Source: Arthrobacter sp. StoSoilB5 (lineage in GTDB: Bacteria > Actinomycetota > Actinomycetes > Actinomycetales > Micrococcaceae). Taken from it: DNA of 64,000 bases. Made by a program: the position numbers and the translations under genes. Positions 15,878-26,224 of this stretch are shown piece by piece (position 1 is the first letter of the stretch; the number at the start of each line of letters is the position of its first letter). The stretch lies in contig NZ_AP024646.1 in NCBI RefSeq assembly GCF_019977235.1, positions 62,001-126,000 of the forward strand, given 5' to 3'. The notes beneath the pieces were generated by a model. That model worked only from the letters and a program-made list of their open reading frames with translations. It did not search any database and was not told the DNA's origin.

Positions 15878-16444
15878 CTAGGCGGTCTGGCCAGCGTGTT
15901 GGCCCTCGGAGATTTCCTCTACTACCTTGCGGTTGAACGCCGGGAGGTCGTCCGGATTCCGGCTGGTGACGAGGCCTTGGTCCACCACGACTTCTTCATC
16001 GGTCCAGTTGGCGCCAGCGTTCCTTATGTCGGTTTGGAGCGTGTGATAGGAGGTGACGTTGCGGCCCTTGATGACGCCCGCGTCGATGAGGATCCACGGT
16101 CCGTGGCAGATCGAGGCCACCGGCTTGTGTTGCTCGAAGAAGGCGCGCGTGAAGTTCTGCGCATCCTTGTCCACGCGGAGGTGATCGGCGTTTACCACGC
16201 CGCCGGGGAGTACCAGGGCGTCAAAGTCCGATGCATTGGCGTCGGCGACTGCAAGGTCGACGTCGAAGGTGTCACCCTTCTCCACGCCGTTGAATCCCTG
16301 CAGCTTTCCCTTCGAAAGTGCCACGAGCGTTGGCTGGCCCCCAGCGTCCTTCACGGCTTGCCAGGGGCTGGTGAGTTCGACCTGCTCCACGCCGTCCGTC
16401 AGAAGGAATGCGACCTTCTTGCCTGTGATGCTGTGTTCTGACAT
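15878..16444 (-). CDS. DJ-1/PfpI family protein (class I glutamine amidotransferase-like)
   Basis: 188 residues. Start MSEHSITGKKVAFLLTDGVEQVELTSPW carries the family Glu in the loop after strand 1. ALVLPGGVVNADHLR and ASICHGPWILID hold the nucleophile-elbow Cys and adjacent His. Relatives (PfpI, YhbO, Hsp31-like) act in stress protection, protein or nucleotide deglycation, or proteolysis; which applies here is unknown. GGAGGA precedes the ATG at 16444. The stop codon lies inside the target duplication of the adjacent IS, yet the frame is intact. An AGTAAG-type motif lies about 100 nt upstream. Confidence 0.88.
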   Translation of the reverse strand: MSEHSITGKKVAFLLTDGVEQVELTSPWQAVKDAGGQPTLVALSKGKLQGFNGVEKGDTFDVDLAVADANASDFDALVLPGGVVNADHLRVDKDAQNFTRAFFEQHKPVASICHGPWILIDAGVIKGRNVTSYHTLQTDIRNAGANWTDEEVVVDQGLVTSRNPDDLPAFNRKVVEEISEGQHAGQTA

Positions 16445-16542
16445 TGTTCCTCCTCCATTGCGCGGCGGATTGCTTTTTGAGCGCGGGCCGCCGCTGTGAG
16501 AGTTGTTTGTCTGACTTGTTCAAGCCTAGGGAAGGTCATTTT

Positions 16543-16558
16543 AGTAAGCAAGCTGAGT
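16543..16558. promoter_or_regulatory. AGTAAG-N4-CTGAGT motif upstream of the PfpI-type gene
   Basis: AGTAAG, CAAG, CTGAGT: a half-site followed at 4-nt spacing by an imperfect inverted partner, 99 nt before the ATG of the stress protein. The same half-site and spacing occur at 33763-33778 and 47666-47681, both between divergent genes with stress links. Protein partner unknown. Confidence 0.35.
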
Positions 16559-16649
16559 ATTCATTTGCCGTTAATTCCGGGGGCGCACCGCTGGTCACCA
16601 GCATCGCCACCACCATGAGCCTGGTGACTGCCGGTCTCCGGGTCTGCCC

Positions 16650-17999
16650 CTACTTCTTTTTCCCCCGCTTCGCCGCAGCATTCATCGCCGACTTCACCGC
16701 AGGCGGCAGCCCCGTCGTCTCGGTTTCCGGCTCTGCGACGGTCCCGCGCCAACGGGCCAGGCTCTTCATGCCGTGGTAGATCACAAGTGCAGCCGCGGAA
16801 CCAAGAGCGATGCCGGTGAACTTCAGCTCCCCAATGGTCCACGTGTAATCGGCAATGCCAATAATCAAAGCCACAGCGGCCGTGGTCAGGTTGACCGGGT
16901 TGGAGAAGTTGACCTTGTTCTGAACCCAGATCTTCACGCCGAGCACGCCGATCATGCCGTAGAGCATGGTCGCGGCGCCGCCCAGGACGCCGGGTGGGAC
17001 GGTCGCGATGAGTTCGCCGAATTTCGGGGAGAAGCTCAGCAGGATGGCGAAGATACCGGCCACCCAGTAGGCCGCCGTCGAGTAGACCTTGGTGGCGGCC
17101 ATGACGCCAATGTTCTCCGCGTAAGTCGTAGTACCGGAACCGCCGCCGAAACCGGCAAGTACCGTTGCGGCGCCGTCGGCCATCAGCGCGCGGCCGGAGA
17201 CGCCGTCGAGGTTTTGACCGGTCATCGCGGCCACGGACTTCACGTGCCCAATGTTCTCGGCCACGAGGACCAGCACCACCGGGACGAACAGGCCCACGAC
17301 GCCCAAGTGGAATTCGGGCGTCTGGAACTGCGGAAGACCTACCCACGCGGCGGCGTCCATCTTCGCGTAGTCCACCTCGCCGCGCATCATCGCCACGAGA
17401 TACCCCACCACAACGCCCACCAGGATGCTCAGGCGCCCCAGGATTCCGCGGAACAGCACGCTGACCAACATGATCGTGACCAGGGTGATCAGCGCGGTGA
17501 CGGGAGCGGCGTCGAAGTTGTTCTTCGCGGCCGGCGCCAAGTTGAGGCCGATCAGCGCCACAATCGCGCCGGTGACGATCGGCGGCATGAGCCGGTTGAT
17601 CCATTCGGCGCCGAACTTCTGGACGATCGCACCAATAAGCGCCAGTACGACGCCGGCCAGCACCACGCCGCCCAGCGCGCCAGGAACGCCGTACTGCTGC
17701 TGCGACGCCAGGATCGGCGCGATGAAGGCGAAGCTCGAACCCAGGTAGCTGGGCACGCGGCCCTTGGTGATGACGAGGAACAGCAGCGTGCCGATACCAG
17801 AGAAGAACAGGGTGGTAGCCGGCGGCATGCCGGTGATGATCGGGACCAGGAAGGTCGCGCCGAACATCGCCACGACGTGCTGCATGCCCACGCCGATGGT
17901 CAGGGGCCAGGCCAGCCGCTCCTCGGGTGCCACCACGTGGCCGGGCCGGATGGACTTTCCGTTGCCATGAAGCTTCCATTTGGTGCCGAGCAGAGTCAT
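16650..17999 (-). CDS. Uracil/nucleobase permease (NCS2, UraA/RutG-like)
   Basis: 449 residues with about fourteen hydrophobic segments. NCS2 family signatures are visible: GVGMQHVVAMFGATFLVPI near residue 40, SSFAFIAPI, and LVAENIGHVKSVAAMTGQNL and GGSGTTTYAENIGVMAATKV, the latter two around the substrate-binding helices. It would import uracil or a related base with protons. The ATG at 17999 is chosen because family members start near here; a 46-residue upstream extension is GC-rich shadow. Divergent from a RutE-like reductase, which supports a pyrimidine-utilisation role. Confidence 0.9.
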   Translation of the reverse strand: MTLLGTKWKLHGNGKSIRPGHVVAPEERLAWPLTIGVGMQHVVAMFGATFLVPIITGMPPATTLFFSGIGTLLFLVITKGRVPSYLGSSFAFIAPILASQQQYGVPGALGGVVLAGVVLALIGAIVQKFGAEWINRLMPPIVTGAIVALIGLNLAPAAKNNFDAAPVTALITLVTIMLVSVLFRGILGRLSILVGVVVGYLVAMMRGEVDYAKMDAAAWVGLPQFQTPEFHLGVVGLFVPVVLVLVAENIGHVKSVAAMTGQNLDGVSGRALMADGAATVLAGFGGGSGTTTYAENIGVMAATKVYSTAAYWVAGIFAILLSFSPKFGELIATVPPGVLGGAATMLYGMIGVLGVKIWVQNKVNFSNPVNLTTAAVALIIGIADYTWTIGELKFTGIALGSAAALVIYHGMKSLARWRGTVAEPETETTGLPPAVKSAMNAAAKRGKKK

Positions 18000-18258
18000 G
18001 GCCGGGAGCCTTCCAGAGGAGAAGTGATGGGTTCGGTGCAACATTACCGCCGTTGCGGGGCCTCCTCTACGTGCCTCGCGCGCCAAATAGGGCGCAACAC
18101 GGGCCTCGCAACGCAACGAACCGACGCGCGGAGTCACGCAGTGTGCGCAACGTCACGGGCCGTCACGGGAAGAGGACAACGGAAGTTGAAGTTGCAACCA
18201 TGGAAAGCAGAAGTGCCCGGCCGTCCCCAAAGGCAAGGGCCCAGCGAAAGGTTCACGA
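18000..18258. promoter_or_regulatory. Divergent promoter region with repeated GCAAC/GTTGC pentamers
   Basis: The 259-nt gap between the uracil permease and the RutE-like gene contains at least seven copies of GCAAC or its complement, for example at 18038-18042 and several between 18090 and 18120. They could be sites for a shared regulator of pyrimidine or nitrogen use, or simply reflect composition. No coding frame is convincing here. Confidence 0.25.
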
Positions 18259-18864
18259 ATGACGATCGCCCACGAAGAAGCAGTCATTGACGCCGCAGCA
18301 GTCGACGCCATTTTTGCCGAAGCCCGTACCGCGAACAGCTTTGCCGGTGAGGTCACCGACGAGCAGGCCCGCGCCATCTACGAGCTCACCAAGTTCGGCC
18401 CCACCGCCTTCAACTCCCAGCCCCTCCGCGTGACCTACGTCCGCTCGGATGAGGCACGCGCCAAGCTGGTCGACGCCCTCTCCAAGGGCAACCAGGCCAA
18501 GACCGCCTCCGCCCCGCTGGTCGCCATCCTGTCCTACGACACCGCGTGGCATGAGCAGTGGGACAAGTTCCTTCCCGTCTACGCCGCCCCCAAGGCCATG
18601 TACGACGCCGACCCCGCCTTCACCGCCACCACGGGCAACAACAACGCCCACCTGCAGGCCGGCTATTTCATCCTCGCCGTCCGCTCACTCGGTTTCGCCG
18701 CTGGCCCGATGACCGGCGCCGACTTCTCCGCGATCGACGCCGAATTCTTCCCCGAGGGTGACCAGAAGAGCTTCCTCGTCGTCAACATTGGCCAGCCCGG
18801 CCCGGACGCCTGGGGCGAAGCAAAGCCGAAGTTCGCCTACGAGGACGTTGTCCGCACGGTCTAG
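18259..18864 (+). CDS. rutE: Malonic semialdehyde reductase (RutE/HadB nitroreductase-fold family)
   Basis: 201 residues of a flavin nitroreductase fold. Family landmarks are ARTANSFAGEVTDEQARAIY, KFGPTAFNSQPLRVTYVRS, NNAHLQAGYFILAVRSLG and GFAAGPMTGAD. RutE reduces malonic semialdehyde to 3-hydroxypropanoate with NADPH in pyrimidine degradation. The divergent uracil permease strengthens this assignment, although rutA-D are not in the window and the protein could act on other toxic aldehydes or nitro compounds. Followed by a strong terminator. Confidence 0.85.
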   Translation: MTIAHEEAVIDAAAVDAIFAEARTANSFAGEVTDEQARAIYELTKFGPTAFNSQPLRVTYVRSDEARAKLVDALSKGNQAKTASAPLVAILSYDTAWHEQWDKFLPVYAAPKAMYDADPAFTATTGNNNAHLQAGYFILAVRSLGFAAGPMTGADFSAIDAEFFPEGDQKSFLVVNIGQPGPDAWGEAKPKFAYEDVVRTV

Positions 18865-18877
18865 TTTTTGTGCATTC

Positions 18878-18919
18878 CGACGATGCTCTCGCACGTGATG
18901 TGCGAGAGCATCGTCGTTT
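18878..18919 (+). terminator. 17-bp perfect stem-loop after the RutE-like gene
   Basis: CGACGATGCTCTCGCAC (18878-18894) and its exact reverse complement (18900-18916) enclose a 5-nt loop (GTGAT) and are followed by TTT. The stem is unusually long and perfect for a simple terminator and may belong to a repeated palindrome family. Confidence 0.75.
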
Positions 18920-19034
18920 AAAGGCGACGATGTGAGCGAGGATCCGGGGGTTTCAGTTGCGCTCTCACTTCCTGCGCATATTTTGGCATCCCTCTCGCAG
19001 ATCCCGTCAGTTCTGACTCGCTGAGTGGCAAACT

Positions 19035-19559
19035 ATGGCTATGCGGAACCTCATCTGGGTGGCGTTTACGGAGCCAGTACGGCCAGGGCTGGTGTTTCCG
19101 CGCAGCGACTGGCCGCTTCACATCACGTTGTTAAGGTTCGACGTCGGAACTGACGTGAGTGCCGACGTCGCCGATGTCCTCGCGGACTTGGCCGAGGCGC
19201 CGGTCCAGGGAGCCCTCGGAACGCAACTGATCATTGGCGAAGAAGCAGGCTTCGGCCATATGGGGTCCATCCCGGTGAGCCTGGTGGAACAAAATCCGCT
19301 GCTCCAAGGCCTGCACGAGGAACTCTTCGACGCCGTGGTCAGCGTGGGCGGGCGCATTGCTACGCCGAACTACGTCCTCGAACGCTACCGGCCGCACATC
19401 TCTCATCACGACGGCAAGCGCCCAAAGCCGGGAGACGTCGTCGTGCTTGACCAGGTTGCGCTGGTGGACATGGCGCCGGAAGGCAACCACACCATCCGGC
19501 GCATCCTCAGGCTCTGGACCCAGGACGCTGCAGAGGCTGAGGACACGCAATCTGCTTGA
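19035..19559 (+). CDS. 2H phosphoesterase (2'-5' RNA ligase family)
   Basis: 174 residues with the two H-x-T/S motifs of the 2H superfamily: PLHITLLRF near residue 37 and RPHISHH near residue 123. Family members cleave or form 2'-5' or cyclic phosphodiesters in RNA or small nucleotides. Orphan context gives no substrate. ATG 19035 is used; ATG 19041 is equally possible. A hairpin terminator follows and is shared with the convergent pgm gene. Confidence 0.8.
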   Translation: MAMRNLIWVAFTEPVRPGLVFPRSDWPLHITLLRFDVGTDVSADVADVLADLAEAPVQGALGTQLIIGEEAGFGHMGSIPVSLVEQNPLLQGLHEELFDAVVSVGGRIATPNYVLERYRPHISHHDGKRPKPGDVVVLDQVALVDMAPEGNHTIRRILRLWTQDAAEAEDTQSA

Positions 19560-19566
19560 AGACACA

Positions 19567-19612
19567 GAAACGGGCTGGGGCCACCCACATCCAAGCGGCC
19601 TCAGCCCGTTTC
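19567..19612. terminator. Bidirectional hairpin terminator between the 2H gene and pgm
   Basis: GAAACGGGCTGGGGCC pairs with GGCCTCAGCCCGTTTC across a 14-nt loop (one G-T wobble). It sits between convergent genes with A-rich and T-rich ends, so it can serve both strands. Confidence 0.7.
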
Positions 19613-19653
19613 CATGTCGCCAGCGAAAATGCGCGTCGCCAGCGAATCAGAAC

Positions 19654-21315
19654 TTAAGCAATTACCCCATCCACCAGCGCCTTGGCTTCCTCCTGCACCT
19701 TGGCAAGGTGCTCGGCGCCCTTGAAGGACTCGGCATAGATCTTGTAAACGTCCTCGGTGCCGGAGGGGCGGGCCGCGAACCAGGCGTTCTCGGTGACAAC
19801 CTTCAAACCGCCGATCGAAGCTCCGTTGCCTGGGGCTTCCGTGAGTTTGGCAGTGATGTCCTCGCCGGCCAGGGTGGTGGCGGTGACGTCGGATGCCGAG
19901 AGCTTGCCCAGCTTGGCCTTCTGCTCGCGCGTGGCAGCGGCATCGATTCGGGCGTAGACCGGCGCGCCGAACTTATCCGTCAGCCCCTTGTACAACTGCG
20001 ACGGAGACTTGCCGGTGACGGCCGTGATCTCCGAGGCCAACAGGGCAAGCAGGATGCCGTCCTTGTCCGTGGTCCAGACGCTGCCATCGCGCTTGTTGAA
20101 GGAGGCGCCGGCAGACTCTTCGCCACCGAAGGCACCCTCGCCGGACAGCAGGCCGGGAACGAACCACTTGAAGCCAACAGGAACCTCAACCAGTTTGCGC
20201 CCAAGTCCGGCAGCAACGCGGTCGATGATCGAGGACGAAACCAGTGTCTTGCCCACGACGGACTCGGGATTCCAGCCACTGCGGTTGCGGTACAGGTAGT
20301 CAATGGCTACGGCCAAGTAATGGTTCGGGTTCATGAGACCACCATCCGGCGTGACAATGCCATGGCGGTCGGCGTCGGCGTCGTTACCCGTGGCGACATC
20401 GTAAGCCGAGCGGCCACCGTCCGAGGAAGCCATGCGCTTGATGAGCGACGCCATAGCCGACGGCGACGAGCAATCCATACGGATCTTCTCGTCCCAGTCG
20501 AGGGTCATGAAGGCCCACTGAGGATCGACCGTGGGGTTCACCACCGTCAGGTTGAGCTGGTGCCGCTCGCCGATCTCACCCCAGTAGTCAACGGACGCGC
20601 CGCCCATTGGATCGGCGCCGATACGGACGCCCGCGTTGCGGATCGCGTCGAGGTCCAGGACGGACGGGAGATCGTCAACGTAGCTGCTGAGGAAGTCGAA
20701 CTTTCCGGTGGTGTCCGCGTTCAAAGCATCGTTCAACGGAATTCGCTTGACGCCGCGAAGGCCGTTTTCGAGAAGCTGGTTGGCGCGGTCGGCAATCCAG
20801 CCGGTGGCGTCGGTGTCGGCAGGGCCGCCATGCGGCGGGTTGTATTTGAAGCCACCATCGCCGGGCGGGTTGTGGCTGGGGGTGACCACAATGCCGTCGG
20901 CTTGGGGCGTCCCCGGCGCGGCTTCGCGGTTGTACTTGAGGATCGCGTGGCTCAGGGCAGGAGTGGGCGTATAGCCGTGGCGGGCATCTACCAACACGGT
21001 GACGCCGTTGGCCGCGAGGACCTCCAGCGCGGAGTTCTGCGCGGGCTCGCTCAGGGCGTGGGTATCACGCCCTATAAAGAGCGGTCCGGTGATGCCCTGG
21101 CGGCCGCGGTATTCAACGATTGCCTGCGTGATCGCGAGGATGTGGGGCTCGTTGAACGACGACTTCAAGCTGGATCCGCGGTGTCCTGACGTTCCAAACG
21201 CCACGCGTTGCGCGGGATCGCCCAAATCCGGAGTGACGTCGAAGTACGCGTCCAGCAGGGCTGTGATGTCAACAAGGTCCTGGGGAAGGGCAACTGTGCC
21301 CGCTCGGCTAGCCAT
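19654..21315 (-). CDS. pgm: Alpha-D-phosphoglucomutase
   Basis: 553 residues, full length for the bacterial alpha-phosphohexomutase pgm subgroup. The active phosphoserine loop is [12 protein letters not shown] near residue 140. The start has [12 protein letters not shown], the metal loop is [14 protein letters not shown], and the sugar-binding segment is [10 protein letters not shown]. The phosphate-binding end is [17 protein letters not shown]. It interconverts glucose-1-phosphate and glucose-6-phosphate, supplying UDP- or ADP-glucose precursors. ATG 21315 is used; ATG 21327 is an alternative. Confidence 0.95.
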   Translation of the reverse strand: MASRAGTVALPQDLVDITALLDAYFDVTPDLGDPAQRVAFGTSGHRGSSLKSSFNEPHILAITQAIVEYRGRQGITGPLFIGRDTHALSEPAQNSALEVLAANGVTVLVDARHGYTPTPALSHAILKYNREAAPGTPQADGIVVTPSHNPPGDGGFKYNPPHGGPADTDATGWIADRANQLLENGLRGVKRIPLNDALNADTTGKFDFLSSYVDDLPSVLDLDAIRNAGVRIGADPMGGASVDYWGEIGERHQLNLTVVNPTVDPQWAFMTLDWDEKIRMDCSSPSAMASLIKRMASSDGGRSAYDVATGNDADADRHGIVTPDGGLMNPNHYLAVAIDYLYRNRSGWNPESVVGKTLVSSSIIDRVAAGLGRKLVEVPVGFKWFVPGLLSGEGAFGGEESAGASFNKRDGSVWTTDKDGILLALLASEITAVTGKSPSQLYKGLTDKFGAPVYARIDAAATREQKAKLGKLSASDVTATTLAGEDITAKLTEAPGNGASIGGLKVVTENAWFAARPSGTEDVYKIYAESFKGAEHLAKVQEEAKALVDGVIA

Positions 21316-21569
21316 GTCGTCCAGCATGCCAGACCACCCCGTCCGCTGACAGCAAATGTCCGGGGATCCGGCCCCTGTGACGCAGAATGGCGGTGATGTG
21401 GCGCCGGATGAGCCAAAGATTTACCTTGCGTTTACGAGCTGCGGCTTTAGTGGGAGGATTCCGCCCCGGGATGCCCGGAGGCGGCTGTGGCGCCACGAGC
21501 CGGGCTACCTTATGCGGCGCACCCGGCGGCGGTAGTGTGGGAAACAAAGACTTAGCGAGGGGGATTCCC

Positions 21570-22238
21570 ATGTCAGACCAACCATCCAAGGGCAACGAGG
21601 ACAAACCGGCGGGCTACGAACCACCGCAGTACATCCCACCCGCCGAATTCAGCGCGCCGGAGCCGAGCTCACCCACCCAGCCGCTTCCGCCGTACGACCA
21701 GAATGCGTACACGCAGAACGCCCAAGGCCAGGACGACTTCTACACGCAGCCGGTCCCACCAGCCAGCCAGGGTGGTCCGAGCCAGGGCACATCCAGCCAG
21801 AGCGCGTACACGCCCGGTGACTACAGCCAGCCGAGCCCATCGCCCTACGGCCAGCCGCCGAGCCCTTATAACCAGAGCCAATACAACCAAGGCCAATACA
21901 ACCAGGGCCCGTACCAGCAGCAGCCCTACCAGCAGCAGCCCTATGGCCAGCAGAACCCCTACGGCCAGCCCGCCTATTACGCCATGCCCACCCAGCCCAA
22001 GGGCTTGAGCATTGCGAGCATGTGCTGCGGCATTGCAACATTCATTGGCTTCGGGTTCTTCATCCTGCCGCAGATCGCAGCTGTCATCCTGGGCCACCTT
22101 GCCCTCAACCGCGAACCCGCAGGCAAGGGCATGGCGATTGCTGGCCTGATCATGGGTTACGTCGGCGTGGCGATCACGGTGGTGGTCCTGATCTTCTTCT
22201 TTGCCGCGATCGGCGCCTCCACCAGCTACCGCTACTAG
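21570..22238 (+). CDS. DUF4190-type membrane protein with Pro/Gln/Tyr-rich repeats
   Basis: 222 residues. The first 140 are a disordered Pro/Gln/Tyr/Ser tail with tandem repeats such as YNQGQYNQGPY and QQQPYQQQPYGQQ. The C-terminal part has two membrane helices in the DUF4190 arrangement: LSIASMCCGIATFIGFGFF and GHLALNREPAGKGMAIAGL, then a second helix. Such proteins are membrane-anchored with a cytoplasmic low-complexity region; function unknown. GCGAGGGGG precedes ATG 21570. Confidence 0.8.
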   Translation: MSDQPSKGNEDKPAGYEPPQYIPPAEFSAPEPSSPTQPLPPYDQNAYTQNAQGQDDFYTQPVPPASQGGPSQGTSSQSAYTPGDYSQPSPSPYGQPPSPYNQSQYNQGQYNQGPYQQQPYQQQPYGQQNPYGQPAYYAMPTQPKGLSIASMCCGIATFIGFGFFILPQIAAVILGHLALNREPAGKGMAIAGLIMGYVGVAITVVVLIFFFAAIGASTSYRY

Positions 22239-22247
22239 GCAAACGCG

Positions 22248-22305
22248 AACGACGGCGGCCCTCGCCCGGGTGGGAATTCCACCGAACGCAAGGGTCGCCG
22301 TCGTT
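22248..22305. terminator. Hairpin between convergent DUF4190 gene and peptide transporter
   Basis: AACGACGGCGGCCCT (22248-22262) pairs with AGGGTCGCCGTCGTT (22291-22305) with one wobble, enclosing 28 nt. It can terminate both convergent genes. Confidence 0.6.
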
Positions 22306-22345
22306 GTCCGTTTGGGTGGCGTTAGCCGTTTGCGTAGCCCGAAGG

Positions 22346-23815
<1,470 letters not shown>

Positions 23816-23908
23816 TTCCTCAATGCTGGCATTGACTGCGGGCATTGTCACATCGATGGATGCCCATGGCAACCACTATCCATATGGTAGACAGCCGCAC
23901 AGGCCCGC

Positions 23909-25348
23909 CTACTTAAAGGACTCCAGAACCGCCGCGAGTTGAAGAAGCTGCAGCTCAGAGCCCGGTTTGCCGATCACCTGAATGCCCATCGGCAGGCCGC
24001 TCGCTGTCACGTGGACGGGAATGCTGATGGCCGGCAACCCACACACATTGACCATGGAGGACCACGGCGCGTACTCGCACTGCCTTTTGTAGTCTTCGTC
24101 CGCGTCACCGGCCCACTCGCTGGGCCACGGCTCGCCACTGTGGCCGCCGCCGGTGAACCAACCGATCGGCTGCGGTGTCTGCGCCAGCGTGGGCATGAGG
24201 ATGACGTCCCACTCCGCGTATTGCGCGATCGTGTCGTGCTCGAACTGCCGCAGGAAACCCAGGGCTTCATTCACTTTCAACGCGCTGCGTTGTTGCGCCC
24301 GACGCCGGAATACGCGGGTCAGCGGCGTCAGCAGCGCCTCCCGCTGGGGTGCTATCCGGGCACTCCCGACGCCGGCCGTCCAGGCAGCGGTGAACGCATC
24401 GGGGTAGCGGTTGTCGTACCGGATCTCCGCTTCCGCGACGCGGTGGCCGGCCTCCTCAAGCAGCAGGATTCCCCGGGCCAGGGAGTCCATTGCTTCCTGC
24501 TCCACGTCGAAAGGAAACACTCCGGCCCATGGGCTATCCAGGCTCACGCCCACTTTGAGGGGCAGCGGCGCGTGGCCAACGTTGGCGAGGTAACCGCCGT
24601 CGGGCGCTTGTTCCTGCGGGACCAGCGCGTCCATAAGCAGCGCCGCGTCCGCAGCCGTGCGCGCAAGTGGTCCGGCGACCACCAATTTTGCAGCATCCCC
24701 AGCACTTGCCCCGGACGGCACTACGCCCCGGCCTGGCTTGAGCCCCACCAGCCCACAGGCCCCGGCAGGAATGCGGATGGACCCGCCGCCGTCGGTCCCG
24801 GGAGCGAAAGGAACCATGCCAGCCGCCACCGCGGCAGCGCTTCCGCCTGACGAACCGCCGGAACTTCGACTTAAGGAATGCGGATTGCGCGACGGCGGTG
24901 CGATGCGGTTTTCGCTGTACGCGGTGAGCCCGAACTCCGGAACCTGCGTTTTGCCCAGCGAGATTGCGCCTTGGCCTTTCAAGGTGGCTGCGAGGGCGCC
25001 ATCCTCCGGCGCTGGCTTGTGCTCCAGGGCAGCGCTGCCATGGGTGGTGGGAATGCCGGCCACGTCCGTGAGGTCCTTGAAGGCAAGGGGCATGCCGTGC
25101 AGGAGGGGCAATTCGGAAAGGCGGTGTGTGCGGGAGAGTTGCGCGTGCAGGTTGTCCGCAGCCTTGGCACCGTCCATTGCCTGTTCGGCCGTGACCGTGA
25201 CAAACGCACCTAAGTGTTTGTTGCGTGCCTCGATGACGGAGAGGAAATGTGCGGTGGCCTCCCTCGCCGAGAGCTCACCGGATGCGAGGGCGTCGCGAAG
25301 CTGCACCGCGGTGAGCTGCTGCAGCTTTGCCGGGGAAGGATCAACCAA
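23909..25348 (-). CDS. Amidase signature family hydrolase
   Basis: About 479 residues. The Ser-cisSer-Lys triad is visible: Lys in LAFKDLTDVAG near residue 75, the Gly/Ser-rich segment RSSGGSSGGSAAAVA near 160, and the nucleophile Ser in GTDGGGSIRIPAGACG near 180. Substrate is not predictable; relatives include indoleacetamide hydrolases, nylon-dimer hydrolases and GatA. The TTG at 25348 is chosen (GGAG about 10 nt upstream and near-contact with the preceding stop); TTG 25381 would extend it by 11 residues. Overlaps the peptidase E gene end. Confidence 0.88.
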   Translation of the reverse strand: MVDPSPAKLQQLTAVQLRDALASGELSAREATAHFLSVIEARNKHLGAFVTVTAEQAMDGAKAADNLHAQLSRTHRLSELPLLHGMPLAFKDLTDVAGIPTTHGSAALEHKPAPEDGALAATLKGQGAISLGKTQVPEFGLTAYSENRIAPPSRNPHSLSRSSGGSSGGSAAAVAAGMVPFAPGTDGGGSIRIPAGACGLVGLKPGRGVVPSGASAGDAAKLVVAGPLARTAADAALLMDALVPQEQAPDGGYLANVGHAPLPLKVGVSLDSPWAGVFPFDVEQEAMDSLARGILLLEEAGHRVAEAEIRYDNRYPDAFTAAWTAGVGSARIAPQREALLTPLTRVFRRRAQQRSALKVNEALGFLRQFEHDTIAQYAEWDVILMPTLAQTPQPIGWFTGGGHSGEPWPSEWAGDADEDYKRQCEYAPWSSMVNVCGLPAISIPVHVTASGLPMGIQVIGKPGSELQLLQLAAVLESFK

Positions 25349-26084
25349 GGAAACGCGACTCCAACCGTTCCTCCACAGCAATGGCGTCTACGCTCTCGCC
25401 CGCACCCGCGGTCACCCGGAAGGCGGCCTTGTTCTTGACTTCGGACACCACCTCCACAAGCTCAGTGCCCCGGTAAACCAGACCCACGCCGTCGTCCGTG
25501 CAGTGCGCCTCGCCGAGCGTGCCGTTTGCCACCAACTTGTGGATGGCAGGGGCGCGGGTGGGTTCAGAGTCATAGTGGACGCCGTTTGCGTAGGGAAGGA
25601 AGCCAAGTGCGTTGGTGACAGGCTTCAGTTCAGGGCCGAAGGAGTCGGTCACGCCGCCCTTGAACCAACAGATGGAACCTGCGGAAACGCCAGCCAGGAC
25701 CACGCCGCTTTCCCAAGCCTTCCGCAATATTCCATCCAGGCCGTGCGCCCTCCACACGGCAAGGAGGTTGACCACCGAGCCACCGTGGACCCACACCACG
25801 TCCTGCTCAAGGAGATGGGCGTCCGGATCCTCAATGTTGGGCATGGTGAAGAGGTTGAGATGAGTGAAATCAAACCCCGCAATGCGGGCGGCCTGATCCA
25901 TTTCTGCCGCCCACCAGCGTTGATCGCCCGATGCGGTGCCAATATGGGTCACCCGCGGTGCGCGGCCATTTACGCCGGCAAGCTCCACGGCGTAATGCAT
26001 GAGGTGGTCGAACTCGATGCGGGTCCGGCTGCCCGGCTTGTAACCGCCGGATGTTGCGAGGATGGTGGGTTGGCCAGCCGCCAT
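25341..26084 (-). CDS. pepE: Peptidase E (S51 family, alpha-aspartyl dipeptidase-like)
   Basis: 247 residues. The catalytic serine lies in VLAGVSAGSICWF near residue 133, and the VWVHGGSVVNLLAVW segment before it matches S51 peptidases. These enzymes hydrolyse dipeptides with N-terminal aspartate or act as cyanophycinase-like peptidases. AGGAG precedes ATG 26084. Co-directional and overlapping with the amidase gene, so the two are probably one transcript. Confidence 0.85.
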   Translation of the reverse strand: MAAGQPTILATSGGYKPGSRTRIEFDHLMHYAVELAGVNGRAPRVTHIGTASGDQRWWAAEMDQAARIAGFDFTHLNLFTMPNIEDPDAHLLEQDVVWVHGGSVVNLLAVWRAHGLDGILRKAWESGVVLAGVSAGSICWFKGGVTDSFGPELKPVTNALGFLPYANGVHYDSEPTRAPAIHKLVANGTLGEAHCTDDGVGLVYRGTELVEVVSEVKNKAAFRVTAGAGESVDAIAVEERLESRFLG

Positions 26085-26224
26085 TGTCCTGCTCCTAACA
26101 GCCGATTCAGGGAGTCTTTGGGTCCCAGTCTTAGCTCCGGGACTCCGCCGCGCAAGCGGCGTCTCGCTGGGTGGCCTCTGGGACTAGGCTGGATGGTGAC
26201 CTAAATCGATGGGAAGGAAACGCC

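Noticed and set aside
16773..18290. Open frame of 505 codons on the plus strand opposite the uracil permease
   Set aside because: Antisense shadow of a high-GC membrane protein gene: rich in Arg, His, Asp and Gln with no domain, while the opposite strand shows clear NCS2 motifs.
19357..21189. Open frame of 610 codons on the plus strand across the 2H gene and pgm
   Set aside because: It runs antisense to pgm and has no family motif; pgm shows the phosphoserine, metal and sugar loops.
21820..21990. Short tandem repeats as a CRISPR or minisatellite
   Set aside because: They are in-frame codon repeats encoding Tyr/Gln/Pro segments of the DUF4190 protein; no spacer structure.
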